Counted from the first letter of the stretch, positions 8,982 through 19,209 are shown. The stretch: 64,000 nt of DNA from Billgrantia aerodenitrificans (GCF_021404405.1 NZ_JABFTV010000001.1:558001-622000); one strand, 5' to 3'. Notes: generated by a model not told the origin, from the sequence alone. Program-made: numbers and translations.

Positions 8982-9010
8982 GGGCAGTGCGACGGTGGGT
9001 CGCACTGCCC
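8982..9010 (-). terminator. strong hairpin between ccoP and ccoG
   Basis: A perfect 12-bp GC-rich stem (8982-8993 with 8999-9010) with a 5-nt loop lies 17 bases after the ccoP stop. There is no T-run on the minus strand, so it may be an attenuator or an RNA-stabilising 3' end that separates high ccoNOQP from lower ccoGHIS expression. Confidence 0.6.
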
Positions 9011-9026
9011 GCCCGGGCGGGGGACG

Positions 9027-9956
9027 TCAGTCGCGGAAGCGCAGACTATAAACGTAAGCCGCCACCAGATGGACACGCTCTTCGCCGATGTAGGCTTCCT
9101 GAGCCGGCATGTGGCCATTGCGGCCATTGCGCAGCGTCTGGCGGATCGAGTCGGCCACGCTCTGACCGGGCGCCTGATAGAGCCAGATGTCGTTGGTCAG
9201 GTTGGGCGCGCCCAGGGCCGTGTTGCCGGTGCCTTCCTGGCCATGACAGGCGGCACACACCGAGGCGTAGACCGCAGCACCCTGCTCGGCCTGCTCGGCA
9301 TCGTGCTCGAGGCCCGAGAGCGACAGCACGTGCTGAGCGACTCGCTCGATGTTGCGCTCGCCCAGGCTCTGGAACGAGGGCATCAGACCGTTACGACCGC
9401 GAATCAGGGTGGTCATGATCTGCTCGGGTTCGCCACCGTAGAGCCAATCGTCGTTGGTCAGGTTGGGGAAACCGTAGCCGCCGCGGGCGTTGGCGCCGTG
9501 ACACACCGCGCAGTTGTTCTGGTAGATGCGCTCGGCGACCTGCATCGCTTCGGCGTCCTGCGCCAGCTCGGGGATCGGAATCTCCTGGTACTGGGCGAAG
9601 ATCGGCGTGAAGCGCTCCTCGGCGCGGGCCACTTCCTGCTCCCACTGGCCTTCCTGGGTCCAGCCCAGCAGGCCGGTGAAGTTGCCAAGGCCGGGGTAGA
9701 GCAGCAGATAGCCCAGGGCGAAGATCACCGTGGCCACGTAGAGCTGGAACCACCAGCGCGGCAGCGGATTGTCGTACTCCTCGATCTCGTCGGCGGCATG
9801 ACCGGTGGTTTCCACGTTGCCGTCGGCATCCGGCACCTTGTCGGTCTTGCGGTTGGCGTACAGGATCCAGAAAGCGAAGGCGATGGAGCCCAGCGTGATG
9901 ATGATGATCCAGGCACTCCAGAACTCGGAGAGGGAGTCACCCCAGAAGTTGCTCAT
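9027..9956 (-). CDS. ccoP: cbb3 cytochrome oxidase diheme subunit CcoP
   Basis: CcoP is the membrane-anchored dihaem cytochrome c that passes electrons into the cbb3 oxidase. The 309-residue protein has two N-terminal transmembrane helices, the conserved EEYDNPLPRWW junction, and two periplasmic cytochrome c domains with haem motifs CAVCH and CAACH. Candidate axial methionines lie in GLMPSF and GHMPAQ. Its ATG overlaps the ccoQ stop codon. Confidence 0.97.
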   Translation of the reverse strand: MSNFWGDSLSEFWSAWIIIITLGSIAFAFWILYANRKTDKVPDADGNVETTGHAADEIEEYDNPLPRWWFQLYVATVIFALGYLLLYPGLGNFTGLLGWTQEGQWEQEVARAEERFTPIFAQYQEIPIPELAQDAEAMQVAERIYQNNCAVCHGANARGGYGFPNLTNDDWLYGGEPEQIMTTLIRGRNGLMPSFQSLGERNIERVAQHVLSLSGLEHDAEQAEQGAAVYASVCAACHGQEGTGNTALGAPNLTNDIWLYQAPGQSVADSIRQTLRNGRNGHMPAQEAYIGEERVHLVAAYVYSLRFRD

Positions 9957-10192
9957 GTGTCTTTGTCTCCCCTGTCGTGGCGGGAATCGGCTTCGCTTGC
10001 CTGCTCGCGCTTGGAGCGCTGCTGCGAGGCGCTGCTGTCACGGTTGCTTTGTTCGTCGTCCTCGGCGAAGGGCAGGTTGGCCGCCTCGTCGAAATCCGGC
10101 TTGCGTCGCCGGGAGTATGCCCACCAGGTAATGCCCAGGAAGGCGATGATCAGCAGGCCGGTGATGATGCCGCGAAAGGTACCGGTATCCAT
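9953..10192 (-). CDS. ccoQ: cbb3 oxidase small subunit CcoQ (FixQ)
   Basis: CcoQ is a one-helix subunit that stabilises the cbb3 complex. The 79-residue protein has an N-terminal hydrophobic segment followed by the WWAYSRRRKPDFDEAANLPF signature and a long hydrophilic tail rich in D, S, R and Q. The tail is longer than in the minimal family members. It lies between ccoO (2-base gap) and ccoP (4-base overlap). Confidence 0.93.
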   Translation of the reverse strand: MDTGTFRGIITGLLIIAFLGITWWAYSRRRKPDFDEAANLPFAEDDEQSNRDSSASQQRSKREQASEADSRHDRGDKDT

Positions 10193-10194
10193 GA

Positions 10195-10803
10195 TCAGCG
10201 CGTGCCCTCGAGCACGGTCCCCAGCTGTTGCAGATAGGCCACCAGCGCGGTGATCTCCTGCTGGCCACGGACTTCACGCGTGGCGTTGGCGATATCTTCA
10301 TCGGTGTAGGGTACGCCCAGGCGGCGCAGCGCCTCCATCTTGCGCGGCGTGTCACGGCCGTCGAGGGTGCGTTCGAACAGCCACGGATAGGCCGGCATGA
10401 TCGAACCGGGTACCACGTCGCGCGGGTTGTACATGTGGGCACGGTGCCAGTCGTCGCTGTAGCGGCCGCCGACGCGAGCCAGATCCGGGCCGGTACGCTT
10501 GGAGCCCCACAGGAAGTTGTGCTCGTAGATGAACTCGCCAGCCACGCTGTAGTGGCCGTAGCGCTCGGTCTCGGCGCGGAACGGGCGGATCATCTGCGAG
10601 TGACAGCCGACGCAGCCCTCACGCCGGTAGATGTCGCGACCCTCCAGCTCCAGGGCAGACAGCGGGCGCAGCCCGTCCACTGGCTCCGTAGTCTGCTTCT
10701 GAAAGAACAGCGGCACGATCTCGGCCAGGCCGCCGAAGCTGATCACCACCAGGATCAACACGGCGAGCAGGCCTACGTTCTTTTCGACAATCTCGTGTTT
10801 CAT
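10195..10803 (-). CDS. ccoO: cbb3 cytochrome oxidase monoheme subunit CcoO
   Basis: CcoO is a membrane-anchored monohaem cytochrome c of the cbb3 oxidase. The 202-residue protein has one N-terminal membrane helix, the haem-binding [15 protein letters not shown] motif and the axial-methionine region SIMPAYPW. Length and motifs are typical. It follows ccoN by 22 bases. Confidence 0.97.
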   Translation of the reverse strand: MKHEIVEKNVGLLAVLILVVISFGGLAEIVPLFFQKQTTEPVDGLRPLSALELEGRDIYRREGCVGCHSQMIRPFRAETERYGHYSVAGEFIYEHNFLWGSKRTGPDLARVGGRYSDDWHRAHMYNPRDVVPGSIMPAYPWLFERTLDGRDTPRKMEALRRLGVPYTDEDIANATREVRGQQEITALVAYLQQLGTVLEGTR

Positions 10804-10825
10804 TGGTGTCGGTATCCCCGGTTGC

Positions 10826-12250
<1,425 letters not shown>

Positions 12251-12410
12251 GTCAGGTTCCCATCGAACGCGTGTCGAGAACTCGTGGTGGCGGCTGCCAC
12301 TCGGCGCTCCCGGTTGGGTGATGCAGGTCAGAAAGCAGAGCGGATTCTAGCGCAGCCGCCTGACAGACTGAAACAAGGATACAGGTGAAACTGGTATAGG
12401 AATTTGACGC

Positions 12411-13133
12411 GTGTCGGACTTTTCGTCGAAAGCTGCGCTGAGCATCGATCCCGCCCGACTGGGCGAATGGGAGCCGAAAGAGCGGCCCGGAAACTGGTTC
12501 GTGGAAGGGCTGGGGCCACTCGAAGTGAAGGGCGACGGCAGCAGCGGTTGCCTGCTGATCGCCCATGGTGCGGGGGCTGGCCAGCAGTCGGCCTATATGA
12601 GTCATTTGCGTGATGCGCTGGCCCGCGAGGGGGTTCAGACCCTGGCCGTCGAGTTCGCCTACATGCAGCACATGCAGCGAGAAGGCAGGCGAAGGCCGCC
12701 TCCTCGTATCGACCGCTTGGTAGAAGAGTTGTCACAGTGGTGCGACATTCTGACACGGCCCCAAGGGGGTAACCTGTGGCTCGGGGGCAAGTCGATGGGT
12801 GGGCGCGCGGCCAGTCTGCTGGCAGCGAACGAGGCGGTGACCGGTCTGGTTCTGTGCGGCTATCCCTTTCATCCACCCGGCAAGCCTGAGCGTTTACGGC
12901 TGTCGCACTGGCCGTCGATCGAGTGTCCCACCCTGGTGGTGCAGGGCAGTCGCGATCCGTTTGGCACTCGGGAGGAAGTCGCGGGCTACGAACTGCCGGA
13001 GCATGTGCGAGTGCATTGGCTCGCCGATGGCGACCATGACTGGAAGCCACGACGCTCATCGGGCCGCGATCAGGCGGAGTTGATCGAAGAGGGGGCGGCC
13101 GTGATCGCCGCTTTCATGGGCTCCCATCGATAG
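12411..13133 (+). CDS. alpha/beta hydrolase (KANL3/Tex30-like)
   Basis: This is a cytosolic alpha/beta-hydrolase-fold protein of 240 residues. It carries an oxyanion-hole loop LLIAHGAGAG, the nucleophile elbow GGKSMGGRA (serine nucleophile), an acid-loop region GSRDPFG, and the catalytic histidine in DGDHDWKP. This combination fits the COG3571/KANL3-Tex30 predicted-hydrolase group; the substrate is unknown. The start is GTG with an AGG about 10 bases upstream. It is divergent from ccoN across 160 bases and precedes the tRNA operon, but a separate promoter for the tRNAs argues against co-transcription. Confidence 0.88.
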   Translation: MSDFSSKAALSIDPARLGEWEPKERPGNWFVEGLGPLEVKGDGSSGCLLIAHGAGAGQQSAYMSHLRDALAREGVQTLAVEFAYMQHMQREGRRRPPPRIDRLVEELSQWCDILTRPQGGNLWLGGKSMGGRAASLLAANEAVTGLVLCGYPFHPPGKPERLRLSHWPSIECPTLVVQGSRDPFGTREEVAGYELPEHVRVHWLADGDHDWKPRRSSGRDQAELIEEGAAVIAAFMGSHR

Positions 13134-13235
13134 ACGCGGTGATCAAGTTCAAGGCTGGTGCGGCCTGTGGCCGGTTTCGCCGTGGAATGCGTGTTCGTGG
13201 CCACTCTCGAACTCGTCGCTGAAGTCGCAAAGGCG

Positions 13236-13263
13236 TTGACAAGGAAAAGGAACTCTGTAGAAT
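13236..13263 (+). promoter_or_regulatory. sigma70 promoter of the Val-Asp-Asp-Val-Asp tRNA operon
   Basis: A perfect -35 TTGACA (13236-13241) and a -10 TAGAAT (13258-13263) are separated by 16 bases. They lie about 18 bases before the first tRNA. This is the strongest consensus promoter in the window. Confidence 0.85.
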
Positions 13264-13281
13264 TCAGCGCCACGTGACCAG

Positions 13282-13357
13282 GGGTGGTTAGCTCAGCTGG
13301 GAGAGCACCAGCCTTACAAGCTGGGGGTCACAGGTTCGAACCCTGTACCACCCACCA
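13282..13357 (+). tRNA. tRNA-Val (UAC)
   Basis: A 76-base cloverleaf with acceptor GGGTGGT/ACCACCC, anticodon stem CCAGC/GCTGG with loop CTTACAA (anticodon TAC), and an encoded CCA end. It is the first gene of a five-tRNA operon. Confidence 0.97.
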
Positions 13358-13411
13358 TCGCGTCCGAACAGAGGCGATGGCAAGAACCTGGGCACGTAGG
13401 AAGCAAGCAGC

Positions 13412-13488
13412 GGACCGGTAGTTCAGTCGGTTAGAATGCCGGCCTGTCACGCCGGAGGTCGCGGGTTCGAGTCCCGTCCGGTCCGCCA
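13412..13488 (+). tRNA. tRNA-Asp (GUC), copy 1
   Basis: A 77-base cloverleaf with acceptor GGACCGG/CCGGTCC, anticodon loop CTGTCAC (anticodon GTC), discriminator G and encoded CCA. Identical in sequence to copies 2 and 3. Confidence 0.97.
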
Positions 13489-13514
13489 TCGTTTCCAAGC
13501 AGTTCATCAGCTGT

Positions 13515-13591
13515 GGACCGGTAGTTCAGTCGGTTAGAATGCCGGCCTGTCACGCCGGAGGTCGCGGGTTCGAGTCCCGTCCGGTCCGCCA
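13515..13591 (+). tRNA. tRNA-Asp (GUC), copy 2
   Basis: A second copy identical to tRNA-Asp copy 1, 26 bases downstream of it, with anticodon GTC and encoded CCA. Confidence 0.97.
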
Positions 13592-13631
13592 CGATGTCTG
13601 TTCTGCAGTTTTCGCTAGTTGCGATATGCGT

Positions 13632-13708
13632 GGGTGATTAGCTCAGTTGGTTAGAGCACCAGCCTCACATGCTGGGGGTCACTGGTTCGAGTCCGGTATC
13701 ACCCACCA
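13632..13708 (+). tRNA. tRNA-Val (CAC)
   Basis: A 77-base cloverleaf with acceptor GGGTGAT/ATCACCC, anticodon loop CTCACAT (anticodon CAC) and encoded CCA. A CAC-reading valine tRNA complements the UAC isoacceptor at 13282 and suits a genome rich in GTG codons. Confidence 0.96.
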
Positions 13709-13711
13709 CGC

Positions 13712-13788
13712 GGACCGGTAGTTCAGTCGGTTAGAATGCCGGCCTGTCACGCCGGAGGTCGCGGGTTCGAGTCCCGTCCGGTCCGCCA
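13712..13788 (+). tRNA. tRNA-Asp (GUC), copy 3
   Basis: A third copy identical to the other two Asp tRNAs. It starts only 3 bases after the Val(CAC) tRNA. Confidence 0.97.
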
Positions 13789-13798
13789 TTCGATTTCA

Positions 13799-13827
13799 GG
13801 CCCCGAGCCCACGGCTCGGGGCCTTTT
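13799..13827 (+). terminator. rho-independent terminator of the tRNA operon
   Basis: An 11-bp GC-rich perfect stem (13799-13809 with 13813-13823) with loop CAC is followed directly by TTTT. It lies 10 bases after the last tRNA. Confidence 0.93.
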
Positions 13828-14009
13828 CGTATCGACTATACTCCCTCCGCCGGCCCGCGCAGGCCTTCGTGCGCTGCGGATTTCGCTTGCAGCGTGTCAG
13901 GCTCGCTTCGCCCTTCGGCATATGTACCGCTTTTTCTTTTGCGCCTGTCGTTCAGCTATCATACAGTTGTTTGAAATTGACCGTGACTCGACCCAAGGAG
14001 GAGTTCGGC

Positions 14010-16019
14010 GTGCGCTATCCTCATCTTTTTCGTCCGCTCGAGGTGGGCCATCTGACACTGCCCAACCGCGTGCTGATGGGCTCCATGCATACCAACCTGG
14101 AAGAGGCGCCGAACGGCTTCGCCCGCCTGGCAGCGTTCTATGCCGAACGTGCCCGTGCCGGCGTCGGCTTGATCGTCACCGGCGGCATCGCGCCCAACCC
14201 CGAAGGGGCGGTATTCCAGGGGGCAGCCACGCTGGAGCGCGCCGAGCAGGTGGCCGATCATCGCGGCGTGGTCGAGGCCGTGCACGCCGAGGGCGGGCGC
14301 ATCTGCATGCAGATTCTGCATGCCGGACGCTACGCCTACTCTCCCGAGCTGGTCGCGCCTTCGCCGCTCCAGGCGCCGATCAACCCCTTCGTGCCGCATG
14401 AGCTCAGCGACGCTGAGGTAGAGCGTCAGATCGAGGCCTACGTGCGCTGCGCCTCGCTGGCACGGGAGGCCGGTTATGACGGTGTCGAGGTGATGGGCTC
14501 CGAGGGCTATCTGATCAACCAGTTTTTGTGCCTGCGCACCAACCAACGTGACGACCGCTGGGGCGGGGCATTCGACAACCGCATGCGTTTCGCCGTCGAG
14601 ATCGTGTCGCGCATTCGCCAGGCGGTGGGCGACGACTTCCTGATCATCTTCCGCCTGTCGATGATCGACCTGGTGGAAGAGGGCAGCACCTGGGAAGAGG
14701 TGGTGACCCTGGGGCGTGCCATCGAGACTGCCGGCGCCAGCCTGATCAATACCGGCATCGGCTGGCACGAGGCGCGCGTGCCCACCATCGTCACCAGCGT
14801 GCCACGGGCGGCCTTCACCGAGGTCACCCGGCGCATGAAGGCCGAGCTCTCCATACCGCTGATCACCACCAACCGCATCAACATGCCCGAGGTGGCCGAG
14901 CGCGTGCTGGCCGATGGTCATGCCGACATGGTCTCCATGGCACGCCCCTTCCTCGCCGACCCGGCCTGGGTCGCCAAGGCGGCCGAAGGGCGCGACGACG
15001 AGATCAATACCTGTATCGCCTGCAACCAGGCGTGCCTGGATCATACCTTCCAGGGCAAGCTCACCACCTGCCTGGTCAATCCGCAGGCCTGCCACGAGAC
15101 CGAGCTCGTCATCGAGACGGCCGAGACACCGCGCGACGTTGCCGTGGTCGGCGGCGGTCCGGCGGGGCTGGCGGCGGCACTCACTGCGGCCCGCCGCGGC
15201 CACAGCGTGGTGCTGTTCGAGCGCACCGGGGAGCTGGGCGGTCAGTTCAACCTGGCGCGCAGGATTCCCGGCAAAGAGGAGTTCGACGAGACGCTGCGCT
15301 ACTTCAAGGTCATGCTCGACAAGCTGGGTGTCACGGTGAAGCTCGGCGTCGAGGCCGACGTGCAGACGCTGCGCGATTTCGACGCGGTGATTCTGGCCAG
15401 CGGGGTGCGCCCGCGGCGGCTCGAGCTGCCGGGCATCGACCATCCCAAGGTGATGAGCTATCCCATGGCGATCCAGCACCCGGAACGGGTCGGGCGGCGG
15501 GTGGCGATCATCGGTGCCGGCGGCATCGGCTTCGACGTGGCCGAGCTACTGACCCACGTAGGGCATCCCTCGCTGGATCGTGACGCCTGGTGCGCCGAGT
15601 GGGGCGTCGACCTCGGTGTCGCCCAACGCGGCGGCCTGCGCCCGCCCGAGCGCCCTGACACGCCGCGTCAGGTCTTTCTGCTGCAGCGCAAGGCCTCCAA
15701 ACCTGGCAAGGGACTGGGCAAGTCCACCGGCTGGGTGCACCGCATGTCGCTGCGCCACCGCAACGTGGAGACGCTGGCGGGCTGCGAATACATGGGCATC
15801 GACGACGACGGCCTGCATATCCGCCTGGGCGGGGAGCCGCGCCTGCTCGAGGTCGACAGCGTGGTGATCTGCGCCGGTCAGGATCCGGTGCGCGAGCTCC
15901 TCGAGCCGCTCAAGGAGGCTGGCGTGGCGGTGCATCTGATCGGTGGCGCCGACGAGGCTGCCGAGCTCGACGCCAAGCGTGCCATCGATCAGGGCACCCG
16001 TGTGGCGGCGGGGCTGTAG
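14010..16019 (+). CDS. fadH: NADPH-dependent 2,4-dienoyl-CoA reductase
   Basis: FadH reduces 2,4-dienoyl-CoA intermediates in the beta-oxidation of unsaturated fatty acids. The product (669 residues from GTG 14010) begins like E. coli FadH: an old-yellow-enzyme TIM barrel with NRVLMGSMHT near the N terminus. The 4Fe-4S cysteines follow at C335, C338, C342 and C354, then an FAD-binding VVGGGPAGLAAAL segment and an NADPH-binding IIGAGGIGFDVAE segment. An AAGGAGG site 8-9 bases upstream fixes the GTG start; an upstream ATG at 13869 in the same frame lacks one. The length matches the E. coli enzyme (672). Confidence 0.95.
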   Translation: MRYPHLFRPLEVGHLTLPNRVLMGSMHTNLEEAPNGFARLAAFYAERARAGVGLIVTGGIAPNPEGAVFQGAATLERAEQVADHRGVVEAVHAEGGRICMQILHAGRYAYSPELVAPSPLQAPINPFVPHELSDAEVERQIEAYVRCASLAREAGYDGVEVMGSEGYLINQFLCLRTNQRDDRWGGAFDNRMRFAVEIVSRIRQAVGDDFLIIFRLSMIDLVEEGSTWEEVVTLGRAIETAGASLINTGIGWHEARVPTIVTSVPRAAFTEVTRRMKAELSIPLITTNRINMPEVAERVLADGHADMVSMARPFLADPAWVAKAAEGRDDEINTCIACNQACLDHTFQGKLTTCLVNPQACHETELVIETAETPRDVAVVGGGPAGLAAALTAARRGHSVVLFERTGELGGQFNLARRIPGKEEFDETLRYFKVMLDKLGVTVKLGVEADVQTLRDFDAVILASGVRPRRLELPGIDHPKVMSYPMAIQHPERVGRRVAIIGAGGIGFDVAELLTHVGHPSLDRDAWCAEWGVDLGVAQRGGLRPPERPDTPRQVFLLQRKASKPGKGLGKSTGWVHRMSLRHRNVETLAGCEYMGIDDDGLHIRLGGEPRLLEVDSVVICAGQDPVRELLEPLKEAGVAVHLIGGADEAAELDAKRAIDQGTRVAAGL

Positions 16020-16027
16020 CAAGTGGG

Positions 16028-16058
16028 CCGGAGCGCCACGACTACTCCGGCGTGGCGC
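16028..16058 (+). terminator. overlapping hairpins after fadH
   Basis: Two mutually exclusive stems occur 9-40 bases after fadH: CCGGAG/CTCCGG (16028-16033 with 16045-16050) and GCGCCACG/CGTGGCGC (16033-16040 with 16051-16058). There is no T-run. A weak or rho-dependent 3' end is likely. Confidence 0.4.
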
Positions 16059-16168
16059 CGTGACGATAGCATTGTAAAAGCGGGTTACACTGGTCGAGGT
16101 GCATCTTCGAACTGTGTCACCCGCCTGGTTCTTTGAAGCGCGAGAAAAACAACAACCGGAGAGAATCG

Positions 16169-16795
16169 ATGCGAGCCATGAGGAAACCTGTTGGAACGGC
16201 GTTGCTGGGTCTGGCCCTGGCGCTCCCTGTTACCGCTTCCGCCCAGGCCGATGAGGTCGTCGAGCAGATCGAGCTGGGTCTCGAACTCTATCAGGAAGGA
16301 GAATATGGTGCGGCGCTGACCGAGCTTGAGTTCGCCATCAATGACATTCGCAAGCTGATGTCGGGGCGCCTTGCCAATACTTTTCCCGAGGCGCCTGCCG
16401 GCTGGAGTGTCGAGGAGGTGGAGTCCGGAGGCGGTGGGGCGGCAGCCCTGATGGGCGGCGGCGCCATGCTGCAAAGAAACTACCGAGAAGAGGGCGGCGA
16501 TGGCCGTCTGGAGGCGTCGATGATGGTCGACAACCCCATGGTCCAAGGCATGGCCGCGCTCTTCAACAATCCAGCCATGATAGCCTCGCAGCCCAACATG
16601 GAGCGGGTACGCATGGGGCGTGAGTCGGCTATCGTCAAGTGGGAAGCCGAGCGTGGGCGGGTCGAGGCTACCATGCTGCTCGATGGGCGCATCCTGCTGC
16701 AGGTGGAGGGACAGGGCCTCGACTCTCCCGATCTGGCCGTTGAGCTTCTCCGGGACTGGGACTTGGCCGAGGTACGCGAGCAAGCTACTCGCTGA
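16169..16795 (+). CDS. secreted protein of unknown function
   Basis: I do not recognise this family. The 208-residue product has a clear Sec signal peptide (basic start, hydrophobic GTALLGLALALPV, cleavage near ASA-QA at about residue 27). A helical segment follows with a TPR-like pattern (LELYQEGEYGAALTELEFA), then a linker with a glycine run and a mixed alpha/beta C-terminal domain with alternating charged residues. The start is chosen for its GGAGAG site; an upstream in-frame TTG lacks one and would bury the signal. It stands alone between fadH and the prkA trio. Confidence 0.8.
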   Translation: MRAMRKPVGTALLGLALALPVTASAQADEVVEQIELGLELYQEGEYGAALTELEFAINDIRKLMSGRLANTFPEAPAGWSVEEVESGGGGAAALMGGGAMLQRNYREEGGDGRLEASMMVDNPMVQGMAALFNNPAMIASQPNMERVRMGRESAIVKWEAERGRVEATMLLDGRILLQVEGQGLDSPDLAVELLRDWDLAEVREQATR

Positions 16796-16894
16796 ATCGC
16801 GGCAGCGGGTGATGGTGACGTCATCCGGCGCAGGGCCTGCGTTTATTGCCTGACGAGTCTATACGTCTACACTAATAGACCCACATCTCCATTA

Positions 16895-16931
16895 GCTGCC
16901 AGTCGTGCTCCCTGTTGCACCGACTGGCAGC
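16895..16931. repeat. long hairpin in the prkA upstream region
   Basis: GCTGCCAGTCG (16895-16905) pairs perfectly with CGACTGGCAGC (16921-16931). The inner TGC/GCA bases can extend the stem to 14 pairs with one bulge and an 8-base loop. It has no T-run, so it is not a classical terminator. It lies 100 bases after the unknown secreted gene. Confidence 0.6.
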
Positions 16932-17237
16932 CTGCTTCGCTAGTATCGCCTGTCTTCGTGCTTCAACCTCCTTCCTTCGGCCTGCTCGTGGTGCCCCTGT
17001 GTCATGGGCGGCCCGCGCATGGTGTCCTCTTTGCCCTACGGTCGGCATGACTTTTCCATGCCTTCGCGGATGGCGGTACGGGCGTTCGTCAGCTGCGTCC
17101 TAATAGCGTTTACGCATCTTTCGATCCATCATCGAACCCTTGGCATGCCCTGCGTTCTCATGGTTATCCTACCCTTGCGTTGATTATTTGCCGCCCACTG
17201 CGCCCCGAAGTGACTAGGCTGATGAGTAACCCGCGGC

Positions 17238-17257
17238 GGCCATCCGGTTCGATGGCC
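17238..17257 (+). promoter_or_regulatory. leader hairpin just upstream of prkA
   Basis: GGCCATC and GATGGCC form a perfect 7-bp stem with a 6-base loop. It ends 29 bases before the prkA start and is followed by a G-run and the ribosome binding site. It may influence translation. Confidence 0.35.
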
Positions 17258-17286
17258 AGGGGGGGTAAGGCAAACAGGAGGCTTCG

Positions 17287-19209
17287 ATGAGCATCTTCGA
17301 CCATGTGCAGAACCGCTTCTCTCGTGTCCAGCAGGAGGAAATGACCCTGCAGGAATATTTGGAGCTGTGTCGTGAGGACCCCATGGCCTACGCCAGCGCC
17401 GCCGAGCGGATGCTGAAGGCCATTGGCGAACCCGAGGTGATCGACACCGCCAAGGATGCGCGGCTCTCCCGAATCTTTTCCAACAAGGTGATCCGCCGCT
17501 ACCCGGCCTTTTCCGAGTTCTACGGCATGGAAGAGGCGATCGAGCAGATCGTGGCTTACTTCCGCCACGCCGCCCAGGGGCTCGAGGAGCGCAAGCAGAT
17601 CCTCTATCTGCTCGGTCCGGTGGGTGGCGGCAAGTCGTCGCTGGCGGAGCGGCTCAAGCTGCTGATGGAGCATATTCCGTTCTATGCCATCAAGGGCTCG
17701 CCGGTCTACGAATCGCCGCTAGGGCTGTTCTCGCCCGAGGAGGACGGCGAACTGCTGGAGAAGGAGTACGGCATCCCGCGGCGCTACGTGAAGAGTGTGA
17801 TGTCGCCCTGGGCGGCCAAGCGCCTCAAGGAGTACGGCGGCGATATTTCCCAATTCAAGGTGGTGCGTCTGTACCCCTCGCGGCTCAATCAGATCGCCAT
17901 CTCCAAGACCGAGCCGGGCGACGAGAACAACCAGGACATCTCCTCGCTGGTGGGTAAGGTCGACATCCGCCAGCTCGAACTCTACTCCCAGGACGACCCG
18001 GACGCTTACAGTTTCTCCGGTGGCCTGTGCAAGGCCAACCAGGGCCTGATGGAGTTCATCGAGATGTTCAAGGCGCCGATCAAGGTGCTGCATCCGCTGC
18101 TGACGGCGACTCAGGAGGGCAACTACAACCCCACCGAGGGCATGGGGGCCATCCCCTTCGAAGGCATCGTTCTGGCTCACTCCAACGAGAGCGAGTGGCA
18201 GGCGTTTCGCAACAACCGCAACAACGAGGCCTTCCTCGACCGTGTCTACATCGTCAAGGTGCCGTACTGCCTGCGGGTGACCGAAGAGATCAACATCTAC
18301 AAGAAGCTGCTCGAGCACTCCTCGCTCGATCAGGCCCCCTGCGCCCCCGATACCCTGCGCATGCTGGCGCAGTTCTCGGTGCTCTCGCGGCTCAAGGAGA
18401 CGGAGAACTCCAGTATCTACTCCAAGATGCGGGTCTACGACGGCGAGAACCTCAAGGACACCGATCCCAAGGCCAAGTCGATCCAGGAGTATCGCGACGC
18501 CGCAGGGGTCGACGAGGGTATGGATGGGCTCTCCACCCGCTTCGCCTTCAAGATCCTGTCGAAGGTGTTCAACTTCGACAACCACGAGATCGCCGCCAAC
18601 CCGGTGCACCTGCTTTACGTACTAGAGCAGCGCCTCGAACAGGAGCATCTGCCCAAGGAGACCTTCGAGCGCTACCTGCGCTACATCAAGGAGTTCCTGG
18701 CACCGCGCTATGTCGACTTCATCGGCAAGGAGATCCAGACCGCCTATCTCGAGTCCTACTCCGAGTACGGCCAGAACATCTTCGACCGCTACGTCACCTA
18801 CGCCGACTTCTGGATTCAGGACCAGGAGTACCGCGACCCCGAGACCGGCGAGCTGTTCAACCGTCAGTCGCTCAACGAGGAGCTGGAGAAGATCGAGAAG
18901 CCGGCCGGCATCTCCAATCCCAAGGACTTCCGTCACGAGGTGGTCAACTTCGTGCTGCGGGCGCGTGCGCAGAACAACGGCATGAACCCCAGTTGGCAGT
19001 CCTACGAGAAGCTGCGCGGCGTGATCGAGCACAAGATGTTCGCCAACACCGAGGAGCTGCTGCCGGTGATCTCCTTCAACGCCAAGGCATCCACCGCGGA
19101 TCAGAAGAAACACGAAGACTTCGTGGCGCGCATGAAGGAGCGTGGCTATACCGAGAAGCAGGTACGGCTGCTCTCGGAGTGGTACCTGCGGGTGCGTAAA
19201 TCGCAATAA
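17287..19209 (+). CDS. prkA: PrkA/YeaG family serine protein kinase (AAA-type)
   Basis: PrkA (YeaG in E. coli) is a cytosolic AAA-related serine kinase involved in starvation and stress adaptation. The 640-residue protein is the usual length and has a P-loop GPVGGGKS at residues 110-117. The AAA core contains [14 protein letters not shown], and a PrkA C-terminal domain follows. The AACAGGAGG site precedes the ATG. It is followed after 23 bases by yeaH and then spoVR, the conserved trio found across gammaproteobacteria, so co-expression is very likely. Confidence 0.96.
   Translation: MSIFDHVQNRFSRVQQEEMTLQEYLELCREDPMAYASAAERMLKAIGEPEVIDTAKDARLSRIFSNKVIRRYPAFSEFYGMEEAIEQIVAYFRHAAQGLEERKQILYLLGPVGGGKSSLAERLKLLMEHIPFYAIKGSPVYESPLGLFSPEEDGELLEKEYGIPRRYVKSVMSPWAAKRLKEYGGDISQFKVVRLYPSRLNQIAISKTEPGDENNQDISSLVGKVDIRQLELYSQDDPDAYSFSGGLCKANQGLMEFIEMFKAPIKVLHPLLTATQEGNYNPTEGMGAIPFEGIVLAHSNESEWQAFRNNRNNEAFLDRVYIVKVPYCLRVTEEINIYKKLLEHSSLDQAPCAPDTLRMLAQFSVLSRLKETENSSIYSKMRVYDGENLKDTDPKAKSIQEYRDAAGVDEGMDGLSTRFAFKILSKVFNFDNHEIAANPVHLLYVLEQRLEQEHLPKETFERYLRYIKEFLAPRYVDFIGKEIQTAYLESYSEYGQNIFDRYVTYADFWIQDQEYRDPETGELFNRQSLNEELEKIEKPAGISNPKDFRHEVVNFVLRARAQNNGMNPSWQSYEKLRGVIEHKMFANTEELLPVISFNAKASTADQKKHEDFVARMKERGYTEKQVRLLSEWYLRVRKSQ

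Larger units (their letters stand above)
16796..17286 (+). other. long intergenic region and leader upstream of prkA
   Basis: This 491-base stretch has no convincing gene. It contains a long hairpin (16895-16931) and a second one (17238-17257) about 30 bases before prkA. The 3' end has the AACAGGAGG ribosome binding site of prkA. I cannot place a confident promoter; a long structured leader or an unannotated small RNA is possible. Confidence 0.6.

Noticed and set aside
12404..12417. TTGACGCGTGTCGG as an ANR box for ccoN
   Set aside because: The second half-site matches only two of four bases, and the distance to the -10 at 12349-12344 does not fit FNR-type activation.
13736..14401. Open frame starting inside the last tRNA-Asp and overlapping fadH
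   Set aside because: It begins within a tRNA and runs out of frame through fadH, which has a convincing start and motifs.
17141..17155. Sigma54-like sequence TGGCATGCCCTGCGT upstream of prkA
   Set aside because: The GG and GC elements are 8 rather than 9 bases apart in the core, one short of the spacing sigma54 needs, and the -12 part is a poor match.
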